In this document: piece by piece, positions 40,661-52,562 of the stretch | Position numbering within the stretch: position 1 is the first letter of the stretch | Layout of the letters: each line of letters opens with the position of its first letter | Notes under the pieces: generated by a model | Databases searched by the model: none | The model's input: the letters and a program-made list of their open reading frames with translations, nothing else | Told to the model about the DNA's origin: nothing | Made by a program: the position numbers and the translations under genes | From: Cinclus cinclus | Taxonomy: Eukaryota > Chordata > Aves > Passeriformes > Cinclidae | Length of the DNA stretch: 64,000 bases | Direction: 5' to 3' | Assembly (NCBI RefSeq): GCF_963662255.1 | Contig: NC_085055.1 | Location: 18,834,704-18,898,703, forward strand

Positions 40661-42709
40661 TATTTCAGTTTTGAGACTGCATGCAAACTGTCCCCTGCAC
40701 CTGCTGGTACCAGTGGTTAATATTTGACATTCTGTAACTTTCTCATCTCATTCACATACTTTTAATATTTACATTCTCTGATCAGACAGGTTCCAAGCCA
40801 AATATAGAACTAGCAAAATATCTTCACAACAGCCAAAGGTGGATGAAATCTATGCCATATTTATAGAGAAATAAACATTTGTGCAACAGGTGATGACTGC
40901 CAAGTGTGCCAGTGGTGGTTTATTCATCAGGCATCCTCCACCCTCCTCCTCCTCCTCAGCTCCACACTGCCCGGCCAGCACCATGTGCCTCTCACAACCC
41001 TCACAACCCCCTAAAAGCCCTCACAGCCCTGCTGCCCAGGGTGTTAGAGTGGAATTATATATATTATAATATTAGGGGTGGAATTGCAGGATTGAGAATC
41101 TGGACCACTTGTAGAAAATTTGACCTTTTGCATCCGATGAAGGAGTTGGAAGACAGCTAAGGGGTCTATTTCCCTGACAAAAAGCAAGGTGTAACATTTT
41201 CATTGTCATCTGATGTCAAACACTGCGACCCCTAATTAAAATTGAAGCCATCAATGACAGCCAAGGCCAGCAAGCTGCTGTTAAGACTGTGTGTGCACCG
41301 AGTTACTGGCAAAGGCCACGGGCAGCATTTTTCGAGGCTGCTCCACAAACATCAGAGGATGGCAGCAGTGAAAAGAGCAGCAGCTCCAGAGCAGGGGCGA
41401 GCAGCAGGATTTAGGGAGCAGCAGGGAGGCGATGGGGCACGGGGAAGGTGCAGGGCCAGAGCTGCACCACAGCTCCAGCAGCTACAGCCCAAGGAGCCCA
41501 CCCTGGGGCTACCAAGGACACAGAAAGGCTGTTCTCCCTTCTGCCACTGCCTTCCAGGATTTGCAGGAAGTTTTCCTCCTGGCAAAGCAGTCAAAGTGAA
41601 GATCTGTGTCCCAGAGAAATGTTTTACAAAAATTAAGGACAGCAAGTAGTCAATCCTTAGTGAAAAGGTGAGATTCAGGCAAATCCAGTGGTTTCACCTG
41701 GATACCAGGACACATGGATCCTGCTGTGACAATTATATTCCATTCTATGCCCATCAGAACAAGCACTGTCAGAAGCAGCCCAGAATCACAACAAGCCCTT
41801 ACAGCTAATGAGCCCCTGTCTATCTGTGTTGGAGCTGGCTGCCTTCCTCCTATAAACACCACTTCAGAGCAGCACTGCCTGCTTCCAGTTCCCCATTAAA
41901 TACAAACGAGTGATATTTTTATCACTCTTCAAGAAAACGCAGTGCTCTTTCTTACCAAAACTCCCATCGCAGACTCAAGTTAAATATTAACAGGTAAAAC
42001 TCTCCCTAAACCTACTTAACTCTGGGTTCATAGCTAAAGGGTTAGGAACACAGCTGAGAGGACACTAATTGTTGACAAATGTCATCTTACACCAGTCCTA
42101 GTACATAGCCATGAACATAATTTAATCCTCCTTGGAAGAGGTTTAAGCAAAAAGGCACCTCTCTGGTCCTTGAGACAGACTCAAGCCATTTTTGCTGTCC
42201 ACTTGACAGCTAAAAGTGACAGTAGCTGTTAATCATCCTTCAAGATAAGCCTGAGTTATACATGTATGAGCACAGCAGAAAAGCACTATAGTCTGATACT
42301 TCTAAAGGTCTGGTTGTTGAAGTTCTTTTTTTAAAGGCACTGAATCAGTCAAAATTCAGTTATAACTAGCATTGCTAAAGAAAAACATTAAGTATGCAAT
42401 CAGTTTGAAAAGGAAAATTAAATTAGCAACCGAAGGATCAATATGATTCATCAGGAGCCAGACTTGCTTCTGTATCTGTTACACAGCACTTTTGGGGGCA
42501 GACAGACTTTTTAAAAGACAAAAAAGCATTATAGTCATCCCTCTCATCATCTAAAGCTGCAGAATCCCTTCTTAGATCGCTCTGCTTCTGATGACAAAAT
42601 TGTTTGGGCCAATCCAGTAACTGCAGCTGTGCCTAGGAGTGAGACAGCACTCAGTGTGCCCAGGAGCTGGCCCTGGACCCTTTAACCTTCCAGTTGCCCA
42701 GGCACTGCT
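40661..42709. other. No gene recognised; GC-rich patch at 41.25-41.6 kb
   Basis: Mostly AT-rich. A patch at about 41340-41620 is richer in GC with many 'gcagc' and 'ccagc' words and is open on both strands (about 135 and 97 codons), as expected from composition. No homologue recognised. Confidence 0.6.
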
Positions 42710-45444
42710 GCACACACCCCAGCACTCACACACCCCAGCACTCACACACACACACCCCAGCACTCACACACACACCCCAGCACTCACACACACACACCCC
42801 AGCACTCACACACTCACACCCCAGCACACACACACCCCAGCACTCACACACACACACCCCAGCACTCACACACTCACACCCCAGCACACACACACACACA
42901 CACACACCCCAGCACTCACACACACACACCCCAGCACTCACACACTCACACCCCAGCACACACACACACACACACACACCCCAGCACTCACACACTCACA
43001 CCCCAGCACACACACACACACACACACCCCAGCACTCACACACCCCAGCACTCACACACCCCAGCACACACACACCCCAGCACACACACACCCCAGCACA
43101 CACACACCCCAGCACTCACACACACACACCCCAGCACTCACACACCCCAGCACACACACACCCCAGCACTCACACACACACACCCCAGCACTCACACACC
43201 CCAGCACTCACACACACACACCCCAGCACACACACACACACCCCAGCACTCACACACACACACCCCAGCACTCACACACCCCAGCACTCACACACCCCAG
43301 CACTCACACACACACACCCCAGCACACACACACACACACACCCCAGCACACACACACACACACCCCAGCACACACACACACACACCCCAGCACTCACACA
43401 CACACACCCCAGCACACACACACACACACCCCAGCACTCACACACCCCAGCACTCACACACCCCAGCACTCACACACACACACCCCAGCACACACACACA
43501 CACACACCCCAGCACACACACACACACACCCCAGCACACACACACACACACCCCAGCACTCACACACACACACCCCAGCACACACACACACACACCCCAG
43601 CACTCACACACCCCAGCACTCACACACACACCCCAGCACTCACACACACACACCCCAGCACTCACACACACACACCCCAGCACTCACACACACACACCCC
43701 AGCACTCACACACACACACCCCAGCACTCACACACTCACACCCCAGCACTCACACACACACACCCCAGCACTCACACACACACACCCCAGCACTCACACA
43801 CTCACACCCCAGCACTCACACACACACACCCCAGCACTCACACACCCCAGCACTCACACACCCCAGCACTCACACACACACACCCCAGCACTCACACACC
43901 CCTGCACTCACACACTCACACCCCAGCACTCACACACACTCACACACACACGCCCCAGCACTCACACACACACACCCCAGCACTCACACACCCCAGCACT
44001 CACACACACACACCCCAGCACTCACACACTCACACCCCAGCACTCACACACCCCAGCACACACACACACACACCCCAGCACTCACACACTCACACCCCAG
44101 CACTCACACACCCCAGCACACACACACCCCAGCACTCACACACACACACCCCAGCACACACACACACACACACACCCCAGCACTCACACACCCCAGCACT
44201 CACACACCCCAGCACACACACACCCCAGCACACACACACCCCAGCACACACACACCCCAGCACTCACACACACACACCCCAGCACTCACACACCCCAGCA
44301 CACACACACCCCAGCACTCACACACACACACCCCAGCACTCACACACCCCAGCACTCACACACACACACCCCAGCACACACACACACACCCCAGCACTCA
44401 CACACACACACCCCAGCACTCACACACCCCAGCACTCACACACCCCAGCACTCACACACACACACCCCAGCACACACACACACACACACCCCAGCACACA
44501 CACACACACACCCCAGCACACACACACACACACCCCAGCACTCACACACACACACCCCAGCACACACACACACACACCCCAGCACTCACACACCCCAGCA
44601 CTCACACACCCCAGCACTCACACACACACACCCCAGCACACACACACACACACACCCCAGCACACACACACACACACCCCAGCACACACACACACACACC
44701 CCAGCACTCACACACACACACCCCAGCACACACACACACACACCCCAGCACTCACACACCCCAGCACTCACACACACACCCCAGCACTCACACACACACA
44801 CCCCAGCACTCACACACACACACCCCAGCACTCACACACACACACCCCAGCACTCACACACACACACCCCAGCACTCACACACTCACACCCCAGCACTCA
44901 CACACACACACCCCAGCACTCACACACACACACCCCAGCACTCACACACTCACACCCCAGCACTCACACACACACACCCCAGCACTCACACACCCCAGCA
45001 CTCACACACCCCAGCACTCACACACACACACCCCAGCACTCACACACCCCTGCACTCACACACTCACACCCCAGCACTCACACACACTCACACACACACG
45101 CCCCAGCACTCACACACACACACCCCAGCACTCACACACCCCAGCACTCACACACACACACCCCAGCACTCACACACTCACACCCCAGCACTCACACACC
45201 CCAGCACACACACACACACACCCCAGCACTCACACACTCACACCCCAGCACTCACACACCCCAGCACACACACACCCCAGCACTCACACACACACACCCC
45301 AGCACACACACACACACACCCCAGCACTCACACACACACACTCACACACACACACCCCAGCACTCACACACACACACACATACTCACACACACACACTCA
45401 CACACTCTCACACTCACACACACTCACACACACACACACACACG
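42710..45444 (+). repeat. 2.7-kb CA/CCCC satellite-like array with 1148-bp higher-order repeat
   Basis: The array consists of CA runs interrupted by CCCCAGCA, in units of mainly 16 and 22 bp (for example ctcacacaccccagca and ctcacacacacacaccccagca). A 1148-bp block is repeated in tandem. The variants 'cctgcactca' (43901 and 45049), 'acgcccc' (CG at 43951 and 45099) and a 20-nt CA run (43007 and 44155) all recur at exactly 1148 bp. Copies are about 42983-44130 and 44131-45278, with a further partial match to about 45320. The array is open in two plus frames for more than 900 codons (repeating HTPALTHTHPST), purely because the unit lacks stops. I do not call this a gene. GGGG runs on the minus strand and CA runs suggest G-quadruplex and Z-DNA potential. 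Confidence 0.95.
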
Positions 45445-45699
45445 CCCTGCAGACCCCCCAGGCTGTCCTAAGGCATCCTTTCTGTCCCTTAGCTGGCCGC
45501 TGGGCCTCAGTCTCCCGGGTAGGAACAGCTCCCAACAGCCGCCTCTGTACCTGCTCCAGGAAAGATGGATGCAAGAAACCACATTTGCTATCTATTTTTC
45601 ATCTTTTATCCTAGGCATCCTGTTTCACAAGGACCTACAGCAACAACTTGTGCTCGAACTTTCCTCTGCCGCATGCTCCCACGAGCATCCTGCAGTTAA

Positions 45700-46040
45700 A
45701 GACATCGGGGTGATGCTGCGGTACTGTACCCCCACCCTGTCCGCATGCCCACACACGGGTGCTGCAAGCAGGGAAGCCGGGGAATTCCTCGGCCCCAGCT
45801 CGCGTTCAGCTCCCGCAGACTCCCCCGGCTCTCTGCCGCCGTGTCTTTGCTTTTCGCTAGCCCTTGTTTGGTAGCTGAGGCAGGAAGTTTTCCTGGGACT
45901 GCGGCTGCTTCTGGAGCTTTTCAGCTGAGCTCCGGTCCCAAATCCATCACCGGGAGCCGCAGGCAGTGGCCGGGAGGCTGCAGGGAGCGCGTCCCGCTCC
46001 GGACCGCGGGAGAAGCCGAGCGGGACTCCCAAAACCCACC
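45700..46040. promoter_or_regulatory. GC-rich, CpG-containing block next to the satellite array
   Basis: Base composition changes sharply here, with many CG dinucleotides ('cccccggctctctgccgccg', 'ccgggagccgcagg', 'gcgcgtcccgctccggaccgcgg'). Together with the block at 46.93-47.33 kb it is the only CpG-rich sequence in the window. Open frames of 100-135 codons on both strands are expected from the high GC and do not resemble known proteins. Confidence 0.5.
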
Positions 46041-46929
46041 AGCTCTCTCCACAGCCAGAGGGTTTATTACCTGACAGTATTCATTCTTTGCTTTCCAAGC
46101 CTGCGCGCACTCTGCCTGCTAAATAAACAGGTTTGTTTTGTTGGGTTTTTTCCACTTTCCTCCAATAAGTACCTTTGGAAGCCGTGGGGAGGGGCTGCCG
46201 AAACCTGTCTTCCTTCAGAGGACACGTTCATTTCAGGACGTTTCCTCCTAATTTGTCTCAAACTGAGACAGACTGGTAAAGAAATTATTTTATTTTTTTA
46301 CTCTGCCATAAAAAATGTCTTTAGAATGAAAAGTGGTCTGCTTTACATTTCAAATGCCATCACTTTTCTTTCACCCTACCTTTTTACCTTCAACAGAAGA
46401 AAAAAACAATGATGATTTTGGTCAGATCCTAAAGGAATAGCTTGAGTGTAATTCTAAATCACTTTTGAAAATGGCTCTCCAGGACATTTGGAAACAACCA
46501 TGCTGTTTGATTTCAGTTTGAGGGAACTTTATCAAGATGCTTCACATCTCAACTGCTTGAATAAGGTCATAGCACTCACACGCAGCACAGCTACTTTCAT
46601 GTGAAAAAGGGGGTGAACAAAACTGCAAGGCAAACAGAGACCAAGCCAGAAAACTGACATGAAAGAATAATATTCTGTTTTATATTTCCATATAGAATAG
46701 GCTTTACTAATTTCAGAAACAGCTCTGCTGGAAAGCGTAGGGCTGATTTTAATACATAGGCTAGCAAAGCTCTAGAATACCTGCAGAACACACCCGTGTC
46801 CAACAACACGAATGACTCACTTCAAAATAACCATGGCAGCCGTCGTTATTCCTTCTTCACCCCACAAGGGTCTGAGCATCTCACACAGACACCTCTTCAC
46901 ATAATCCACGGGGATGGAGGCCTCTTGCT

Positions 46930-47335
46930 CAGGCTGCAGGGTGAAATCCACGTACGGTTCCGCCGGGTTTCCACGCACGGTTCCGCCGGGTTTCCACGCA
47001 CGGTTCCGCCGGGTTTCCACTCCTGCTTTTCCAGAGCCTCCTTCCCGGTGTAACCCCGCAACCCCGAGCTGCACCGCCCGGAGCCGCCACCCGAGGGCGC
47101 CGCTCCCGCGTCCCCCCGGCCCCGGGAATCCCCCTTCCAGAGCCCTTCCCTCCCTTTCTCGTACACGAACAATACACGGCAGCTCAAGGCAAGCCATTTG
47201 GCACTCGCAGTGTGCAAGGAGCGCCTGAAACTAAAGCTGTTGCGCCTTCCTAGAAATGGAACAAACAGAAGCGAGGAGCGGGCGGGGAGCGCGGGACAGC
47301 AGCACCGCACTGGAAAACGAGCTGGAGTGGGTGAG
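46930..47335 (-). promoter_or_regulatory. CpG island-like probable promoter and first exon of a minus-strand transcript
   Basis: This block is strongly GC- and CpG-rich against AT-rich surroundings ('ccgcccggagccgccacccgagggcgccgctcccgcg'). No TATA box is evident. A clear minus-strand donor (TTTTGAA|gtgagt, GT at 46820-46819) lies just downstream, preceded by an open frame from an ATG at 47197. A second ATG in excellent context (gccATGg) is 14 nt before the donor. This is what a vertebrate promoter with a first exon looks like. The transcript would run away from PXYLP1. In other vertebrates ZBTB38 is the next gene in this direction and orientation, so a distal ZBTB38 promoter is the leading guess, but nothing coding for it is visible. 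Confidence 0.5.
46954..47020 (+). repeat. 23-bp tandem repeat, three copies, in the CpG-rich block
   Basis: The unit acggttccgccgggtttcc followed by acgc starts at 46954, 46977 and 47000; the third copy is cut at 21 bp. The copies are identical where they overlap, which suggests recent expansion. The period is not a multiple of three, so it is not maintained for coding. Each unit contains several CpGs. Confidence 0.9.
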
Positions 47336-47399
47336 GAAGCACTGCACAGATTTCATTCACGGTACAAGTACTCAACATGTTTAAACATCAGTTCCTGAA

Positions 47400-48164
47400 T
47401 ACCGTGTTTAGCACACAACAAAACAGCCCACTCCTACATCGGTTTCAAGCCAAGAGCAAGACCTCAAGCAGCATTCCTTAAGACAGCAGCTTTTAGTTCC
47501 GCTCTACCACTTGATTAAACTGTGCAACTGCTCACGCCAGTGTGTCCCAGTTAGTACAGTTAATTCATCAGTGCACCCTTACAGAAAGGCTATTGATCAA
47601 CTCCAGGATAAATAAATTCCCAATTCCTCTTTTCATTGTTCAGGTAGTAACATTTGTTACCTTAATCTAAATATAAATCCACTTGAAATGACAAATTGAA
47701 TCATAAATTAGGTCAAACTTCAAAATGTAATGATTAATCGACTTCAATAATGCAGCTTGCTTATCAGTTTATCTCCACAGCCAGGTCCAAGGTTTGTGAG
47801 AATTATCTCAGGTCTGCAGCTCTTTCCTTTAGCCCTTCTGGTGGCACTGGAGATGGATCCAGTCTTTCACTGCCGCAGATCATCTGTATGTATGGCTTAG
47901 AAGAGATTATTTTATTTTAATGACCTGTGCATACACAGAAGAATAATTAATTTTTGCCCTTTTTGAAAAATCATTTTTACATTAAAGATTTGGTTCTGCC
48001 CACCCAGTGACCCTCGAACATACAGGTGAGCAGGTCCTGACAACCTGAAGCTGTAACTGAAATTTAGTCCCAGATTTCCTTAAATTCCCCAATCCATGTT
48101 TCCTGTCACTGCCTGACCACCATGGAGGCAGTTTCGACTGAAACAGCCATCAGTGCTCTTCATC
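47400..48164. other. No gene recognised
   Basis: AT-rich spacer between the CpG-rich block and the CR1 fragment next to the PXYLP1 3' end. No frame above chance length. Confidence 0.65.
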
Positions 48165-48430
48165 ACACCAGGACAAGAGAGATGGAGCTGCTGGAGAGTC
48201 CCCACTGACAGCCAAGATGATCAAGGGTCTGGGGCACCTGATGTGAGAGCAGAGCTGGGTCTGTTCAGCCCAGAGGAGAGAAGGCTCAAGGAAATCCCAT
48301 CTATGTGTATAAACACCCTGAAGGGAGCTATAACAGAGATCTTTACAGGGTTGCTCAGTGACAGGAGAAGAGACAGTGGAAGCACAAACGGAGGAGGTTC
48401 CATCTCAAGAGAAAGGAAAAGTTATGGGGT
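48165..48430 (+). mobile_element. Diverged CR1 LINE fragment
   Basis: Resembles the CR1 tail: 'atgatcaagggtctggggcacctgatgtgag', 'ctgttcagcccagaggagagaaggctcaaggaaatcccat', and 'gacaggagaagagacagtgg'. It lacks the terminal motif. It lies between the probable end of PXYLP1 and the CpG-rich block. Confidence 0.7.
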
Positions 48431-48797
48431 CTCTACCTTTGCTACTTATATTGTGCACAAGGTCCCCTTCACCTAATTTCTAGAGTCAGCTCACCTTTCA
48501 GATTCCCTCTTCCTGTTTGCTCTCCAGCACACAAGCAGGGATGATGACAAGCAGATCCAGTCTCTTAGAAAGCTTACCACTCCAACGTGGTACAAAAGCT
48601 CCAAATATTCTATTAGGATTTCTAGTTCAGTATTCATGAAATGTTTACTTGCTCCTGCCCAGACTGGGGCCCAGGACAGATTAAATGAGGAAGTTAGAAA
48701 TGCAACAAGCATCTTAACAATATCCACCTTGTTCTTCCAAACAGCTAAGGATGTCACAAAGAATATCATGCACAAATACACAAAGAGACCCCAGAAT

Positions 48798-50178
48798 TTT
48801 ATTTGAAGAAACATGTTCAAATGCAGCATTGAAAACAGAGAGACTGGAATACCAAGAGTCAGAGAACTTACGCTGAGTTATGCTTTCTTTGACAATCTAG
48901 CACCATTGAATAACAATTCACACACTAATTTATTTCTAGAGGTTAAAAAACCTCAATCATTATAAAATTTCTAGGAATTCTATTAAAAATTGATTCTCAG
49001 TTTACTACTCCTACTGAGATGAAAGCAGTCTGAAGTTTTCATATCTACTCATTGTTCAAATTACCCATAACAGACAGTTTATTCTTAAGTCTAAACATCC
49101 TGACCAAGGGAAAAAACATCTAAAAAGTGACCTCCACAAGTCTTTGCAAACTAAACAAGTAAGAAAGGTCTACTGTGCTATAAATACACACAGTACAATA
49201 TGTACAAGTCTGGTCTTAAAAAATAAGAGCTTCCTAGTCCATAAAAATACTAACTCAACTACAAAGTTTTCTCAGTATTTAGTCAAGCTGTCTCAAGCAG
49301 TCACTTAGCATAATTCCTAAAATACTGATTTGTTCCACAGCACAACAGCTTGAACATGTTTACAATGGGAAAGAGCCCAACACTTCACCATAAAACTGAT
49401 TTCTAACCCTAATTTCCCACTCAGGTTTAGTGGTACTGTTAGTGTTTGCTATCTATTTTAACATCACAAGGCCTTTACATGTTTCTCGACTGTGTTTGAA
49501 CTATTCAAAGTGCTGAAAGTGCGATCAAAGAGTAGAGTTTTGTATCCCTTTTCCAGTACACCCCTCTCTGCCACTGGCAACAATAGCCAAGGGTTTTTAG
49601 GTTTGTGAGGTGCAAAAGGCACACGCTCATTTGTACATGCTCAGGGAAATATTCACACACACATACATGCACTTTGCTTTAAGGACCTGCCCCATAATAA
49701 TAGAAGGCTTCCTCTGAGTAAAGAAATTCAAAAATTCCTTACAGATGCCTTAATGAAGACACCTGGAATTCATAATGACCCTGACATGAACTGCTTCAAA
49801 TGACTGTGAGATGGTGGTGGGAAAAAAGTTGTTTTGGCTTTAAACTTATGCTATCCAAGTATTGCTCTGGAACAGAGAAACACAAAGTCTACGCTCTCAC
49901 TCTGTCAAGCAAGGGCCAGGTTACATTCACCCACGTGGTTTATCACAACAGTTAACAGCATTTGTGAGCGTACACATACACATAACCCTTGGCATTTGTT
50001 CTTCTACTGAAGGCCATCTGCAGCCTCAGCAAAAATAAAACTATTTGAAGAATGTTTCAAGCATTACCCTTCTGTACTTACACATAAAAATACAAGAAGT
50101 AAGAAAGGTGAACCATGCCTTCACCAGAAAACAGATGACTGACATAAGTTAACACTGCCTCCTTGCCTCCTCCCTTCT
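48798..50178 (-). other. PXYLP1: Probable PXYLP1 3' untranslated region
   Basis: Downstream of the TAG on the minus strand there is about 1.4 kb with no competing gene. Candidate minus-strand AATAAA polyadenylation signals (read as tttatt on the plus strand) lie at 49078-49083, 48929-48934 and 48798-48803. The true end cannot be chosen from sequence alone. The CR1 fragment at 48.2 kb is beyond all three. Treating this as UTR is an inference from position. Confidence 0.55.
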
Positions 50179-51110
50179 CTACAGTGCTCTCCTATGACAT
50201 GCATCGTAGTAGCTTGTACTGTTAAAAACTAAGAACATATCCCTCTTGACAAAGTTGACAAATTTTTCTAGTGGGCACATTGGCTTGCTGGAGCGTTTAT
50301 AATGATCCTTGCAAAACGAGGTCTGGAATGTGACGTCAGCACCATTGTACAGAATGCGGATAAAGTGTTCTTTGGGCCTCTTCCCATCCTGCCACAGCTC
50401 AAAAACTAATCTGGCAGCAAATCTGGGAAATCTGGCCTCTGTAATGCCCAAGGCACTAAGAACAGGTGACAAGGTGACATCATGCGCAGAGTAGAGGACA
50501 AACACTTCTTCCTTCTTGCCTTCTGCAATACGCTGCAGCCTACTGACAGTCTGGTTGAGGAGAGGATGAGTAGCCAATAGTGCATACAAGAAGTAAAGTT
50601 TCTTTTCCTGTCTTTCTCTCTCATCCTTCAACTGGTGTCTCTTGATTACTTTGAAGTGCTCCATACCAATGCAGCCAGCTTTGGTACATGGAAATGAGAC
50701 ATTGTGACAGAAATAGCACAAGAGAGAATCTATGGGGTTAGAAGCTCTCAGCTGCCTGGTGGGAATTCCCACAATCCTTGCCATATCCACATATATTTTC
50801 TCCAAATCGTTGTTTTTCACCCGTAAGCTGTACTGCCTGCGCTGCTCCTCTTCTAGGTAGTGGTTTCTCGTGGGACAGTCACAGCTTCCTGAGCAGAAAA
50901 TGGTACTCCACTGGTGCCTCATGTTGATTTTCCTCCAGTCAAAATCTGGCAGAAAGGCGTAGAGCAGCGCCAGCGCGCTCTGCAGCGTTCGGCTCTTCCC
51001 TGTGGTCTCCAAGTAGAGCTGCTTGGCTGTCCAGTCACCAGGGAGCAGCTTGTGTTTGTTGATATAAACTTCTCTGAGCAGCTGTCCATTTCGCAAATGT
51101 TGTACAACCC
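50179..51110 (-). CDS. PXYLP1: PXYLP1 last coding exon, with the HD proton-donor motif and stop
   Basis: This 932-bp terminal exon encodes about 309 residues, two thirds of the enzyme. The acceptor 'aaaattcag' splits the glycine of QTG|VVQHLRNGQLL. The open frame extends 5' to 51138, but those 10 residues are intronic and are not used. Visible landmarks are LYLETTGKSRTLQSALALLY, the cysteine block FCSGSCDCPTRN, NPIDSLLCYFCHNVSFPC, and LYSAHDVTLSPVLSALG with the family's HD acid/base motif (about residue 352 of the window-encoded protein). It ends FNSTSYYDACHRRAL before TAG. Sequons are NVS, NQT and NST, consistent with a lumenal Golgi domain. No frameshift or stop is seen, so the gene looks intact. 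Human PXYLP1 ends with a very similar NYYDACHREG motif. Confidence 0.96.
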
Positions 51111-52422
51111 CTGAATTTTGGCAGTAATCACAACACATTATTAGAATCTTTGCAGTTTTGAAAAAAAAAAAAAAAGTTACAGCTAGTAGCCTTACTGGTA
51201 AATGAATAATTTGTTAAAAGGTTATAAACTTGCAAAACTGAACTTCATTTATGATGACCACTAAGAAAACTGTCTGAAACATGAGAAACTTGCTATTCTT
51301 CAGTATCTCAGATTCTAGGAACTAACCTGAAATATTAGAAAAGAAGTTGGTTCTATAAAATTTGTTTAAAACCTGTGGTTTAATATTAATTCTTTGGACT
51401 AAGACAAACAACGAATGGATCTAACATGACTATAAAAGTGAGGTGCTTTTGAAGACTGCACCTCAGTCAGGTTTTGCTATGCCCCTGAAAAGTTATGGCA
51501 GCCAATAAAACCACCAGCAGTCAGGACACAAATACACAAAATGTAAATTAGTTTGTAAACTCAAAACAATCATGAGGTGTAGCAAGCGCATCAAGCTTCC
51601 TTCTCCATCTTCCTTCAGGGAGTATTTAAATTGTGTGGTAATTGATGCTAAAGCTCTGCCTTTATCCAGCTGGAGAGTGTATCCTTCTCATGTGCCAAAA
51701 CCTCTGCTCCAGAATCCACATCTCTTGCACAGCAGCAAAGCAACAGCCATGAACACCTGATGCACTAGAACACCTCTATATACCTTGCTGCAAGCCACAG
51801 GAGTCCCCAGATGCCAGCTCAGTGACAGTCCTTGTGTTGTGTGCAATTTCAGCCGTGTCCTGCCTTGCTTTCTCCTGGCATCACTTTGCAAGATGTGATG
51901 GTGGCCAAGGATTCCTTCCAAAGGGATCCCAGAGCACCAAGGACTTCACAGGCACCAGATGTACAAACTATTTCCTTAACACAAGCATCAGGTTTGTCTG
52001 CTACATCAGCATCTCTTGTAGGAGACACAGGGTCCTTCTGGACCACAGCCCTGTCAGTAAGACAGCACTAGATCTTCCTCAGGAGAGACTGAGGAGTGCT
52101 GCTTGTCACAAAGGTAATGGAATTCTGAGGTGTGAAGCAACATGAAAGAAAGGTGCTCTGACTTGCTACAAAGGAAGTTGAGAGATGCCAACATTGACCA
52201 GTGTGTAACAGGATTGTCAAGCTATAGGACAAAACAGTTTCTACAACTGTTGCCACTCTTGCAGTTGAGAGCCTAATACTTTATCCAGATCCCAGCACAC
52301 CCAACATGATAAGCTTCCATTAAAAAGCATTTATGTCAATATAAGAGAATCAGAAGATCCCTTTTCAAGAAGACTGTGTTTAACAGAGCAGAGGACAAGA
52401 CAGATCTACTAAGGAAACTCAC
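51111..52422 (-). other. PXYLP1: PXYLP1 intron, 1,312 bp
   Basis: Intron between the 52.5-kb exon and the last exon. It starts with gtgagt and ends in 'ccaaaattcag' on the minus strand. Short open frames occur on both strands, but none resembles a known protein. A poly-A run on the plus strand near 51161-51175 is the only low-complexity feature. Confidence 0.85.
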
Positions 52423-52562
52423 CTGTCTGTGTAAGCTCTCCCATTTCACACAGGGAATGACTGGGGAAGTAAGGCAGGCTGCTCAGGGAACCATCCATTT
52501 GGGCTGCAGACCCTTTGGACATATGCTTAATGAAGGCTTCAAGCTGAGGATGAGAAGGTTTC
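52423..52562 (-). CDS. PXYLP1: PXYLP1 coding exon (KPSHPQLEAF ... CEMGELTQTG)
   Basis: This 140-bp exon completes the split arginine with G and then reads KPSHPQLEAFIKHMSKGS, a more variable AAQMDGSLSSLPYFPSHS stretch, and CEMGELTQT plus one base of glycine. Human PXYLP1 has KPYHPKLEAFISHMSKGS, LNSLPLYPNHPLCEMGELTQTG at the same place as I remember it, so length and both ends agree. The acceptor has a long pyrimidine tract ('tttttttctctctctag') and the donor is the strong 'ACAG|gtgagt'. The exon lies 8,485 bp downstream (in minus direction) of the RHG exon and 1,312 bp before the last exon. It is too short to have been found by reading-frame length alone. The MGELTQTG block is typical of histidine acid phosphatases just before the large C-terminal segment. 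Confidence 0.93.

Noticed and set aside
41242..41649. 135-codon plus-strand frame in a GC-rich patch
   Set aside because: The opposite strand is open too, composition is repetitive (Gln/Ala/Arg) and there is no splice or homology support.
45625..46074. Overlapping frames of about 109 and 135 codons on opposite strands
   Set aside because: High GC makes stops rare here. Neither frame resembles a known protein, and both strands are equally open.
1..48000. ZBTB38 coding sequence
   Set aside because: Expected by synteny downstream of PXYLP1, but no zinc-finger (C-x2-C...H-x3-H) or BTB frame is present; it must lie outside the window.
50309..51131. Small frames overlapping the last PXYLP1 exon on both strands
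   Set aside because: Shadows of the PXYLP1 reading frame.
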